Source of the DNA: Pleodorina starrii
Lineage: Eukaryota > Chlorophyta > Chlorophyceae > Chlamydomonadales > Volvocaceae
Assembly: GCA_030267565.1 (NCBI GenBank)
Contig: BRXU01000027.1
Location: 853,001-917,000, forward strand
Direction of reading: 5' to 3'
Length of the DNA: 64,000 bases
Shown here: positions 1 through 10,384 of the stretch, in pieces
Numbering within the stretch: the first letter of the stretch is position 1
How the letters are laid out: every line of letters starts with the position of its first letter
Translations under genes and position numbers: made by a program
Notes under the pieces: model-generated
Seen by the model: only the letters and a program-made list of their open reading frames with translations
Databases searched by the model: none
What the model was told of the DNA's origin: nothing

Positions 1-3000
1 CACAGCGGACATCTACGGACCGTCGGAAGGTGCAAGGGACGTACGGTTACGGATGGCCCGGGGGGCACCTGCACCCCCCCGGTGCCCCCGGTGCGGACAC
101 GACCTCTCTCCTGCCGCCTCCATCCTCACCCCCTTTCAGGTCCCCACCTCCCAACCCGCTCTCTAACACTCCACTGGCGCCCCTCCCCGCGCTGCTCTGC
201 ACACGCCCGTTCCGCCCCCTGCCCCGCCCCCCACATCCCCACATCCCCACATCCCCGCCTCCAACACCCAACCCAGGCTCTCGGGCACACACGCACGGGG
301 GGATCACTCGCCCCCCCGCCCTCCGCCCCCCGCCCTCCGCCCCCCGCCCTCCGCCCCCCCCCCGCAGAGATCCTGGGCCAGTTCCTCCGCTCGCACTCGG
401 CCGCCGGAGGTCCCCCCGTGCAGGTGAGAAGCACCGGTGCGGCTCCATGCCTATGTGCCTACACGGCTGCTGACACGGCTGCTGACACGGCTGCTGCTGC
501 TGCCCCCATCGCCGTCCTTGGCCGCACTCGGGTGCAACCTCTCCATCCGGCCTGGTCCTCAGGTCCCCACCCCTCCAGCTCTCCCTCCGCCTCTGTCCGC
601 TCATCTGATTTATCTCCTCTACCTCCCCTACCTGGCGGCCCCCTCACCCCACCCCCCCCCCCCGCCCCACCCCAACGTCGTCTCCCCTCCGCAGGTGTTC
701 ACCAAGTACGTGCCCAACATATTTCAGCAGCGACCCGGACCCGCGGCGGTGGAGGCGGCCATTCGCCGATCCATGGCCAAGCTGCAGGTGGGTGGGTGGG
801 TGGGTGGGTGGAGGTGTTTGGGTGGGGCAATAAAGGTGGTACCGCATCGGAGGGATGGTAGTTGGGGTAGGGAGGGAAGGGGAAGGGAGGGAGTGGGGAG
901 AAGGAGGGGAGAGAGGGAGGGTAAGGGGGCACGAAGGCTTGGCCAACTCTCTGGGGAAAGAGGTCTATGTGTGGAGGTGCAAGGAGCCCAACTAACAAAG
1001 AGGCGCAACGCACGATGTCGTACTTGATGGCCTGCCGCTCCCCTGCCGATTCCGGCGGCCGCTTGGGCCCTTTGTTGATGTATCGAACCGCTGGGGACCC
1101 CGTCCACACATTTTGCACAGGACGTGTGTGTTTTGAACTCCTCGCCGCCGCCCCGCCCTCCATTGCGGCATCATCTTAAATTCCGGCTGCCCCCCCTTTC
1201 TCTCCCCTCCCCCTCCCCTCCCCCGCCCCCCGCCGCCGTCTCCCGCCCGCAGGTGTCTCAACTGGACCTGGTCCAAATGCACTGGTGAGCAGCGCCCTCC
1301 CCTCCCCCTCCCTCTCCTCCTCCCTCTCCTCCTCCCTCTCCTCCTCCTCCACCCCGACCACGGGCTCAGGCCTACCGTATATCCGTGGACACCCCCCTCC
1401 CCTCCCCTGCCCGTCCTCGTCCCCCTCTCGGTCCCGACGGTCCCGTCCCGCTCCGTCCCGGGAAAGAGCCGGCAGAGGCGTCGTTAGTGTTGGGGCACAG
1501 GGGCGCCTGGCTGCCCGCTGCGCGTGTGGATGTGGGTGCCTGCCTGGGGAATGAGTTGGGATGGAGGCGGAACGGGACTGAAAACCCTATCCGCGGACAC
1601 ACAAACCCCTCCACACACCACACCCACACAACCACACACCCATCCACCCGCCCCCGCCCCCTCAGGTGGGAGTACTCCATCCCTGGTATGGTGGACACCG
1701 CTCTGGCCCTGACTGATCTGCAGTCCCGGGGCCTGATCCGCTTCGTGGGAACCACCAATATGGACGTGGCGGCACTGGAGGCGATGGAGGCAGCCGGGGT
1801 GGAGCTGGCGGTCAACCAGGTGGGGGGGAAGGAGGGGGAGGGGGGGAGGGGGATATCCACGGGGGAGGGAGGGACGGAGGGGGAGGGGGAGGGGGAGGAG
1901 GGGGGGAATGGTGTCCACGGGTGCCCACACCCCCCACGGGGTGGGGTGGGTTGGGGGTTGGGGGTGGGGGAGGGTATGTAATAGAGGAAATACCACGGTG
2001 AAGGGACGGAGGCGGGTGGTGGTGGGGGGGGCCGAGGGAAACAGTCGGGTGGGAAGCTGACGTCCCCCCACCGGTGCCCCGTGCCGCACCGCTGTTAGTG
2101 CATATGCAAAACGCCCAACTGTAACGCGCCGTACATCTGTACGGCACGTTACCGCTGAGTGTTCAAATACGCAGCTTCCTTTTGCATCCTTCATCTTTTT
2201 TCTCTTTTCCATAGGCACTTTTCTTAGTATCGCACCGCATATCACGCCATGCTCCCTCAGCAATTTTGCAACGTTGCTCACCATTACGCCACGTTGCCCC
2301 TGCCCATCACGCATCGACGGATCGCCATCGCTACCGCACTGGTCTGCCGCACAGGTAAGCATCCTCCTTTCCGATAGATGTTGACGTTGCCAGTTCTTAC
2401 AGCTTAGAGGGTGGGATTTCGGGGAATTTAGAGCAAGCACGCGCATGCCAGCTTTACAGTCAGTTTCGGACGCTTCTACTTCGCTAATTTTACGTTTGGT
2501 ACATATCTACAACATCGCACCGCACGAACTGCGGCGCGACTTCGTCCGAGGCGCCTTACGACATGCGACGTCGTCCAAAGCGACTTACGAGACCGTCCAG
2601 ACGACGGGTCGGCGCTACCACTGGTCAAGCATCAATGTCGGTAACGTATGGGAATGGGTGGGTTACAGCTAACAGTTTCGGAGGTTCAGCGGCCGAAGCA
2701 GCTTGATCAACAACATCCGCAGTGACTCATTATTTTATAAAGGAGCATATCACTCCCTGAACCCCCACATTATGCCCCGCCCTACGCCTGCTGGTTCGGT
2801 CTGGTGGCAGGTGACTATCAGAGTCACTCAGTACACTCTCAGAGCCGGGCCCAGTGTGTACGGGAGGAATGCCTAAGCAACGTGGGCCTCCGGGCTCCCG
2901 AATAAATGACATGGCATCCTTTACGGCACTGCAAGCCTAATCAGCCTTCACTTCATCTTCTTATCAGTTTCAACAGCCAAATTCTTATCTTTTTAACTAC

Positions 3001-5555
3001 TTACAGCCAGCTGCACATAGGAGCTTTATCGGGAGGGTAACTTTGCATAAAAGAACTGAGCTCTCGTCGGCTCTATCGCTGAAATGGAGGATGCCGATAA
3101 ATACCTGTCGGCGCAGTGCAGGGCGTTACGCGATTCCGTCGCGGCTGCTGGGATGGGGCTCTTACTAATGCATATGGCTCGTTTTATCACCGTGCGCCAA
3201 CGCACTCAGCCAACGTTCGCGATGCCCACGTCCCCTTACAGCAACGATACCTTTTCGTTCACCTTCCCTATGACACTGCACAAGTCATCTATGCTGCGTT
3301 CCCTTTGTATCAGTGGCAATGCGGCAGCTATGCAGCATACATTACGGGCACTTTGCAATCACGATTTGCCGGGAATGTGCAAGACATTGCAAGCGCACAT
3401 GCTCACATAAGGCATCTGTCCCATCCCACACACACACACACGCACACACACGCACGTGGAAACTCCCCCACCCCACCCTGCCCCCTACCCCACTCCACCC
3501 CCTTACTCACTCCACCCCACCTCACCCCCGCAGCCCACCCCACACAATCCCCCGCACCCCACCCAGCCCCACCCCATCCCACACACACACCCCGCCCCAC
3601 CTCACCCCACCCAAACCCCACCCCACCCAAAAAAAACCCCACGCCCACCCACCCTCCCCGTGCATTTCTCTGACCACATTCTTGCGGCATTTCGTGCACT
3701 CCAGAAACGCCAGCCACCACCGTCACTGCACCCCTTCACCCCTTCACGTAGCACGTTCCTCGCTAAAGCCCCCTACCATCCCACACCGCAGGGGTCAGCA
3801 TGTATCGGCCCCTCCGGTGTGCGGTATGGCGGGAACCTTCTCAGGCCCCGTGCCGCACCGCTGTTAGTGCATATGCAAAACGCCCAACTGTAACGCGCCG
3901 TACATCTGTACGGCACGTTACCGCTGAGTGTTCAAATACGCAGCTTCCTTTTGCATCCTTCATCTTTTTTCTCTTTTCCATAGGCACTTTTCTTAGTATC
4001 GCACCGCATATCACGCCATGCTCCCTCAGCAATTTTGCAACGTTGCTCACCATTACGCCACGTTGCCCCTGCCCATCACGCATCGACGGATCGCCATCGC
4101 TACCGCACTGGTCTGCCGCACAGGTAAGCATCCTCCTTTCCGATAGATGTTGACGTTGCCAGTTCTTACAGCTTAGAGGGTGGGATTTCGGGGAATTTAG
4201 AGCAAGCACGCGCATGCCAGCTTTACAGTCAGTTTCGGACGCTTCTACTTCGCTAATTTTACGTTTGGTACATATCTACAACATCGCACCGCACGAACTG
4301 CGGCGCGACTTCGTCCGAGGCGCCTTACGACATGCGACGTCGTCCAAAGCGACTTACGAGACCGTCCAGACGACGGGTCGGCGCTACCACTGGTCAAGCA
4401 TCAATGTCGGTAACGTATGGGAATGGGTGGGTTACAGCTAACAGTTTCGGAGGTTCAGCGGCCGAAGCAGCTTGATCAACAACATCCGCAGTGACTCATT
4501 ATTTTATAAAGGAGCATATCACTCCCTGAACCCCCACCGGACACTCCCAACCCCAACCCCCCACCACTGACCTCTTGTGCAATACACACACACGCACCCC
4601 ACCCCACCCCGGGTTCTGCTGTACCCCCTCTCCCCTCGAGATGGCCCACCCCACCCCCCTGGAGCACAGGTCCAGTTTTCGCTGTTGGACCGGCGGCCAC
4701 TGAACGGCATGCTGCAGTACTGCTCGTCCCGCGGCATCAAGCTGTTCACGTACGGCAGTGTGGGCGGGGGGCTTCTGTCGGACAAGTACGTGGAGGCTCC
4801 TCGGGCTGGTGGCTTGTTCGGACTGGGGGGAGGGAACAAGTACAGCCCAGTGGACCTCAACACGTCGTCCCTGAAAATGTACTGGTGAGCAGGCGGGGGG
4901 GAGGGGGAGGGGGAGGGGTGGTTGGGGAGTGGCTGTGTGTGGACTTCGCGGCTTGGAGGGGGGCAGCAGGGTGGCGGAACTGAGGTGCTGGGGAGGGAGA
5001 GAGGAGCGACCCTTCTCTGTCATCACCACCTTCCCTCCCTCCCACGTCCCGCCACCCCCACCTCCCCCCCTCCATACAGGAACGTGGCCAAGCAGTTTGG
5101 TGGTCAGGATTTGTGGCGGGAGCTGCTGCTGGTGCTGAGGGGGGTGGCGGACAAGCACGGAGTCAGTTTGGCCAATGTGGCGCTGCGCTGGGTGATGCAG
5201 CAGGTGGGGGCAGGGGGGGAGGAAGGGCGGGTGCGGAAGGGGTCGCCAATCTTGCCGCCAATCTTGCCTCCCTCCCTCCCTTGCTATCTCCCTCCCTCCC
5301 CTGCTCCCTCTCCCCCTCCCTTACTCCCTCCCCCCCTCCACACCACCATGTGGGAACCCCCCCCGCCCCCCCCCCCAGGGTGACGGCGCCACCGTGTGCC
5401 CCATCGTGGGTCTGCGGGGCACCTCCCACATCGCCGACAACGCGCGCACCCTGGCCTTCAGTCTGGAGCCTCAGGACCTGCAGGCCATTGAGCAGGTGCT
5501 GGTCAGGGCCAAGGGGCCCCGGGGGGACTGCTACTCGTTCGAGCGGGGTAACTGA
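1..5555 (+). CDS. Aldo/keto reductase, 3' part (5' end outside window)
   Basis: NAD(P)H-dependent oxidoreductase of the aldo/keto reductase (TIM barrel) superfamily; the substrate cannot be told. Exons: 1-29, 368-423, 695-787, 1253-1284, 1666-1819, 4670-4884, 5080-5203, 5379-5555, all GT-AG and phase-consistent, giving about 293 residues. The full catalytic tetrad is visible: Asp and Tyr in TADIYGPSE (exon 1, first Asp split at the edge), Lys in VFTKYVPN, His in LDLVQMHWWEY. Later landmarks are GLIRFVGTTNMD, VNQVQFSLLDRR and the C-terminal segment AKGPRGDCYSFERGN. The first 40-50 residues lie left of the window. Intron 1820-4669 is unusually long because it carries a repeat-flanked insertion. 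The C-terminal segment resembles a clade of plant and cyanobacterial reductases, but a specific role is not claimed. Family assignment is firm. Confidence 0.93.
790..811 (+). repeat. (GGGT)n tract at a splice donor, predicted G-quadruplex
   Basis: Five GGG runs separated by single T residues start two bases after the exon end at 787, so the 5' splice site of the aldo/keto reductase intron lies inside a canonical short-loop G-quadruplex motif. Confidence 0.8.
2075..2767. repeat. Left direct terminal repeat of the intronic element
   Basis: This repeat matches 3844-4536 base for base from 2077 on; the only difference is the first base (T here, G at 3844). It begins TG and ends CA. It contains no long ORF. 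Its last 40 or so bases include TTTATAAAGGAGC and recur in a different gene at 26553-26594. Confidence 0.85.
3844..4536. repeat. Right direct terminal repeat of the intronic element
   Basis: Second copy of the 693-bp repeat, offset 1769 bp from the first. It ends 133 bp before the acceptor of the host intron (AG at 4668-4669). The following CCGG repeats the four bases before the left copy. Confidence 0.85.
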
Positions 5556-6805
5556 GGGGGAGGAGGGGGAGGAGGGGGAGGAGGGGGAGGAGCGGACTGA
5601 CTCCGGACGGAGAGGAGGGGGCGGCTGGGGAGATGTGTCGTGCATGCGTGCCGTACCTACCCAGGTGGCGCACGACAGCCGTCCTTCCTTTCCTACCGGT
5701 ACATGTACTAATTTTCCATTTTACGTGACATGAGTCATGCACATGCGGCGCTGTCGTGCATGACAGGAGAGGGAGGGGGGTGGAGGAGGGGTTGGTGGAG
5801 GGGACAGGAGAGGAGGCGGGAGAGAACCCTCGCATTGCGCGTGATGAGTGGCTGGGGAGGGGGAGGGGGCCGAGGCAGGTGCTGGGCGGGGTTGCTTGCA
5901 GGGAGGTTTGGGCTGAACGAGGGTGCATTGTTTGAGGGTGAGGGGAGAGACCAGATCGGATGAGATGGATGACTCATGGTCTGATTGAGAAACCGCGAGA
6001 GGCATGCAACCTCCATGTTTTATTGATTTTAGTTGGGCGCGGTTGGGGATTCCCACCGCTTGTTGGGCCAGGCCTGCGCATGCGATGCATCCCGGACAAG
6101 TGTGAGCAGGAATTTCGGTCCAGGTCGTGTTCTTACGTACAGCGTGATTGCAGTCGGCGCAGATGTAGTTCGGGGCTAAGTTCCCGGCATAAGGGGGTAG
6201 GTTCTCTTGCAAGAGAAGAAGCCAGCGTGGGTTTGGGTCCCAGTGGGTCCAGGGTACGTCAGCCAGGCTTTCTGACCCTTGGAGCCTGCTGCTAGGTATG
6301 TAATGACATGGCCGTCAGAGGCTGGACAGGCGAGGGGCAGAGGACAGGGTGGGCCCACGAAAACGGCATGCCCGCTGTACGAATGAAGTCGGTTGTGCTG
6401 GACCACAACGGTAGAAGTCCCTATCAGAATGCACCTCGGCTACCGGTATCATCATCGCACACCAGATCGCACGTCGTCCTCATCGCACACCGGAAGTCGA
6501 TGAGGGTTTATTGCACAGGGAAAGGACGGTTGGCGCATTCAGCGCAATTACACTTTTTGAACTGGCGGTGAACAACAGTTAGGGTAATGCAAAGCAGTTT
6601 TGCTGGCGTGAAAGCTCCAGTTACTGTCTATGCAACCAAACTATATAGGTGCAATTCGACGAACCGGTAAGCAGTTCTGTCGTGGGTTCGTTGAACTTCC
6701 ATGACCATCGACCAGCGCCCTTGCGCTCGAACATCAACCTGACGCCATCGCCCTTGCAGCTTCAAAACAACGATCACTGGTGTACATCAGGCAAAGTCAG
6801 CAGAC
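5556..6805. other. Intergenic: aldo/keto reductase 3' UTR and mutase-like promoter
   Basis: Begins with a purine-rich GGAGGAGGGG microsatellite directly after the stop (about 5558-5593). A TGTAA at 6299-6303 is the nearest candidate poly(A) signal for the upstream gene, implying a 3' UTR of about 0.75 kb. CTATATAG at 6641-6648 is a possible TATA element about 160 bp before the next start codon. No further gene is recognised. Confidence 0.5.
6299..6303 (+). terminator. Candidate poly(A) signal TGTAA of the aldo/keto reductase gene
   Basis: TGTAA is the usual nuclear poly(A) signal in volvocine algae. This is the first one seen after the stop codon at 5555. Confidence 0.45.
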
Positions 6806-9026
6806 ATGCCGCCTACGAACAAGGTCACAGACCCAGAGGATGCGGAGACCACCCGGAAGTCCGTGTGTCCCCGCATTTCACTAGTGCCCGTGCGCTACAC
6901 AAAGGTCGTCCATTTTGTGCGCCATGGCCAGGGCTTCCATAACGTGGCAGGTGCGCGAACCTTGCTGGTACTTGCTGGAAGCTGGCGGGGGCGCGGACGG
7001 GACAGCCCCGTTCCACTGCCAGCCGCCTCACCCAGGACCGACGGGCAACCCACAAATCGTGTCCGCGATCTGCCCGCAGGACACATAAACCACGACAACT
7101 ACAAGCTCTGGGACTACGCCGACGCGCACCTGACGGAGCTGGGCTGGCAGCAGGCGGAGCAGCTGGGTGCGTGCCCGCCCAGCCAGCACAGCCGAGGTCC
7201 TCGGCTACCAGCACCATCAAAAACAAAGCGCTGCGCTTGCATCACCCATCATCTGCCGCCGCCCGCCCCGTCGTCTCCGTTTCATCTTGATTACGCCCCC
7301 ACCTGCCCTGCCCTGCCCCGCCCAGGCCGTCATGTGGTGGCGACCCGGCTACCCGTGGATCTGGTGGTGGTGGCCCCCCTGCAGAGGGCGCTGGAGACAG
7401 CGGTGGCGGCGTTCGGGGGCCTACACCAAAGAGCCGATCACGGCAATGGCAACGGCGGCGGCGATGCCGACGGCGTGGATGGCACAGACGGGGCCGCTGC
7501 GGCGCCGCTGCTGATGGCGGCCCAGGAGGGGCTGGAGGGCAAGCGGGTGGAGCGGCGAGCCGTGTCCAGCCGGGGCTGCCCGCCCTTCATAGCGCAGGAG
7601 CTGTGCCGGGTGGGTGAGAGGGATGGAACTGGAGGCCTAGCTCAGCGGTGGGCAGTGGGGTTGGCGGTCGGGTGCAGGCGAGTGAGGGCGATGGAGTTCG
7701 GCGGCTTGCGGCAGGCGGGTGCGGATTGAGGTGCCGCCGGGCAGTACCGCGTGCTGCCGAGCGGTTATCCAAGGGGCAGCAGCAGCGGAGGAGCAGGTGG
7801 AGGCCCCCACATGGGGAGTTGGTCCCCACATCGGCCCCGGTGAACGTTTGTGGTCCCGCTCGGTTACCACACCCTCTTGGGCAGCCTCCAGTTTCGCAAT
7901 GTTCACGACGTTCCAAAAGGAGGCATTAGGACGGAAGCTTACGTCCGGTGCGTGCCGCTTTCCTGCACCTCCTGCACGAGGCCTGGCCTGGTCAGTGGCG
8001 GCCAGCTCCCGGATTGGCCCCTCGGACCGGACGGATACGGACCCCAGGATCCGGCCCCGCCTTGTCCCCGGCCCCGGCCCCCACTGGCCTGGGCCAGCCT
8101 GACCGAAGGCCGCGGCTGTCTCTCCGTCTGCCTTCCTCCTCCTGCCTCCGCCCTCTTCCCGGGGGCCGGGGCTGGTTGCTGCAACCAGTACCAATTCATT
8201 CATGTACTCAAAACATCCCAAACCGCCCCGGCCAACCTGCAGGAGCACATCGGAGTGCACCCCTGCGACCGGCGCAGCGAGGTGTCGGCGTACAAGGAGA
8301 GGTGCGCCGTGCAGTGCAGGGGGGGGAGCAGGGACACGGCAGGGAGGCAAGGAAATGGAGCGGAACTGACAGGGTGGCCAAGGACAGGACAGGAAGAGCG
8401 GCCGGCTCCTGAGTGGCTCTCCTCGCCCTCCGCATGGCCTGTGGGGCCTGGGAGCTGCTCCACAACCTCGGCCTGGGTGGGGATATGCGGCCGCGGTCGG
8501 CGCAGGGTCCCTGCCACCGCCACCACTACAATCAAAGCCCGATACCCCGCGCCCTCCCCTGCTGCCCCCGCCCTCTCCTTCTCCATCGCATGCACTTATT
8601 TACCGTTCGCGGGCTCCGACCTATCCGTGGATAAACCCCACCCCACCCCTCTGCAGGTTCCCCGCGGTGGACTTTTCGCTGGTGCAGCCCGACGAGGACG
8701 CGCTGTGGAGTGCGGAGCACCGGGAGAGCAAGGACGAGATTCGCCGCCGCGGCCTGGCCTTCCTCAAGTGGCTGGCGGCTCGGCCGGAGCGCCACATCGC
8801 CGTGGTGAGCCACTCATCCTTCCTGCACTTCACGCTGTCGTGCTTTGGCCAGGGCGCCGCGGAGGCGGTCCAGGGAGAGATGCACAAATGGTACGACAAC
8901 TGCGAGATGCGGTCGCTGGTGCTGAGCGACGACAGCGAGGAGGCGGCGGCGGCGATGGCGGCGGGCGGGACGGCGGACGAGTGGCATTTCGCCGGCGGGC
9001 TGCACGCGACGGGCCGGCCGCACTGA
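6806..9026 (+). CDS. Phosphoglycerate mutase-like histidine phosphatase
   Basis: Member of the histidine phosphatase superfamily, close to plant proteins annotated phosphoglycerate mutase-like; phosphatase activity on a small phosphorylated metabolite is inferred. Exons: 6806-6950, 7080-7166, 7326-7609, 8243-8301, 8657-9026, all phase-consistent; 314 residues. The phospho-acceptor motif is FVRHGQGFHNVAG (residues about 36-48). AHLTELGWQQAEQLG and VVVAPLQRALETA follow, then the acidic motif AQELCREHIGVHPCDRR, and the second catalytic His in AVVSHSSFLHF. Between the second and third motifs sits a Gly/Asn/Asp-rich insertion of about 45 residues (7420-7560) that looks like a surface loop. No transit peptide is obvious, so a cytosolic location is likely. 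The start ATG is the first in frame; TATA-like sequence lies 160 bp upstream. It converges with the isomerase gene downstream. Confidence 0.9.
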
Positions 9027-10384
9027 CCGGACTGCGAGCTGCAGCGAACTGGAGTGCGTTTTACGGGTTTTGGGAGCAGAGGCGGCGGCGGCGGCGGGGC
9101 CCCTGCGCCGGGTTGGGGTTGGTGGTGCTTGGCTGGAAGTGGCTATCTGCGTGACTTGACTACTACACGGCACTGACTGCTATAACTGCTGACTAGGGGG
9201 CTGGGGGGGGGAGGGGGGCGCTGCGGGTTCCAACCTTGCAGGCGGCAGTGGCGCCGGGCGCCTCCCCGATGCGTGCGAGACGTCCATGCCGACGCCTCGG
9301 GTCGGTTTCCTGTTGCTGCATTCCAGGCTGCATTCCTGTTGCTGCCTCGTGTTCAGCCCCGCACCGTAGACGTGTTGGCGGTCTGTCCGCCGGCGCCTGG
9401 CAATTCGGGATGTGACTACCGCCGCGTCCGACTCTTGTGTTGCGTTGCGTTGCGTGCGGCGCGTGTCTCACTCACGCGGGTTGGGACTGGGCGGGTCTGG
9501 GAGGACTGGCGGTGGGCGGCCGGCCACCCACCGCCGAGACCGCTGCGGAGGGGTCCGGGGTCCAGGGGCCGTGGGGGGCCGGCCACAACCGCCGAGGAGG
9601 GCTGTTGAGGGAGCGAGCGTGTGCACGTGGGAGTGCAATGACCTGTGTGTTCGTCGACGCGTGGGCGTAGGGTTTGTAGGGTTTGGTTACCGGTAGATCA
9701 GCACGAACCTCGAATTGGAGGGTACCCCTGTGCAATGCTGGGATCGGCAGGCAGGTAGGCAGGCAAATGGAGTGCCGCGCACGCCCGGCCCCATCCGCCC
9801 CAGCCCTGCCCGCTGCATCTAAGCCAGACGGCCCCGCACGAGCCCCTGACGCTCATCACACCGGGCTCGTTTCCGTTGGCTCCGTACGTCAACACGCATC
9901 TCCTGGCAAAACACGAGCGGCCGCCAGCGCCCCAGAGCCGGTTCGGCACTCGCAAGCATGCCGGGTGTTGTTGGCGCTTTCACGTCAACAACACCCGGCC
10001 GCGAAACACACGCTTGCACGTGTGTTTCGCGTATCAACGTCCAACGATGGAAATGTTCACCAGCAAGTAAGCTCTCCGTGCTTCTAGCTGCGCGCCGCAA
10101 TGCAACGTTTGTCGCGCCGCCATGAGGTCAAAAAGCCAGTCGGGCAATCGCCCGCCGCGCACGCCCATGAAATTGCCCTCTCGGCCCTAGCGCTGCTGCG
10201 GACCGGGCCCGAATTGTGCCCGCGATCCGAAGAAAGGGAGAGAGAGAAAGGAGCCGGAGCCGGCCTGGAGGGGGGGGGTAAGAAAGAGATACCGCAGCGG
10301 CCCGGGGGGCGACGCAGGGCAGAGGCCCGCCGCTGCTCCCCGCCCGGAAGGGTGTAAAGCTCGTCTCGTCACGCCGCCGTGACA
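9027..10384. other. Convergent intergenic region with two perfect hairpins
   Basis: Lies between the 3' ends of the mutase-like gene (+) and the isomerase gene (-). It contains two adjacent perfect inverted repeats (9961-10031), one copy of the CCGCAGCGG-centred motif (10279-10300) and a distant TGTAA at 10353-10357. No gene is recognised here. Confidence 0.5.
9961..10031. repeat. Two tandem perfect hairpins
   Basis: Hairpin 1 pairs 9961-9973 with 9986-9998 (13 bp, 12-nt loop). Hairpin 2 pairs 10000-10012 with 10019-10031 (13 bp, 6-nt loop). Only one base separates them and neither stem has a mismatch. They lie in the shared 3' region of two convergent genes. Confidence 0.85.

Larger units (their letters stand above)
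2075..4536. mobile_element. Non-autonomous LTR-retrotransposon-like (TRIM-like) element in an aldo/keto reductase intron
   Basis: Two direct repeats of about 693 bp (2075-2767 and 3844-4536) flank 1.08 kb of unrelated sequence. By eye they are identical from 2077 and 3846 onward. The left repeat starts TG and the right repeat ends CA; CCGG occurs just before the left repeat (2071-2074) and just after the right one (4537-4540), a possible 4-bp target-site duplication. The interior has no recognisable gag, protease, reverse transcriptase or integrase. It contains one 108-codon ORF of unknown nature at 3084-3410, a CA/CCCCA-rich stretch at 3424-3660, and an imperfect hairpin at about 3777-3830 next to the right repeat. 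No clear primer-binding site or polypurine tract is seen, so a segmental duplication or another element class remains possible. Identical repeats suggest a young insertion. Confidence 0.65.
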
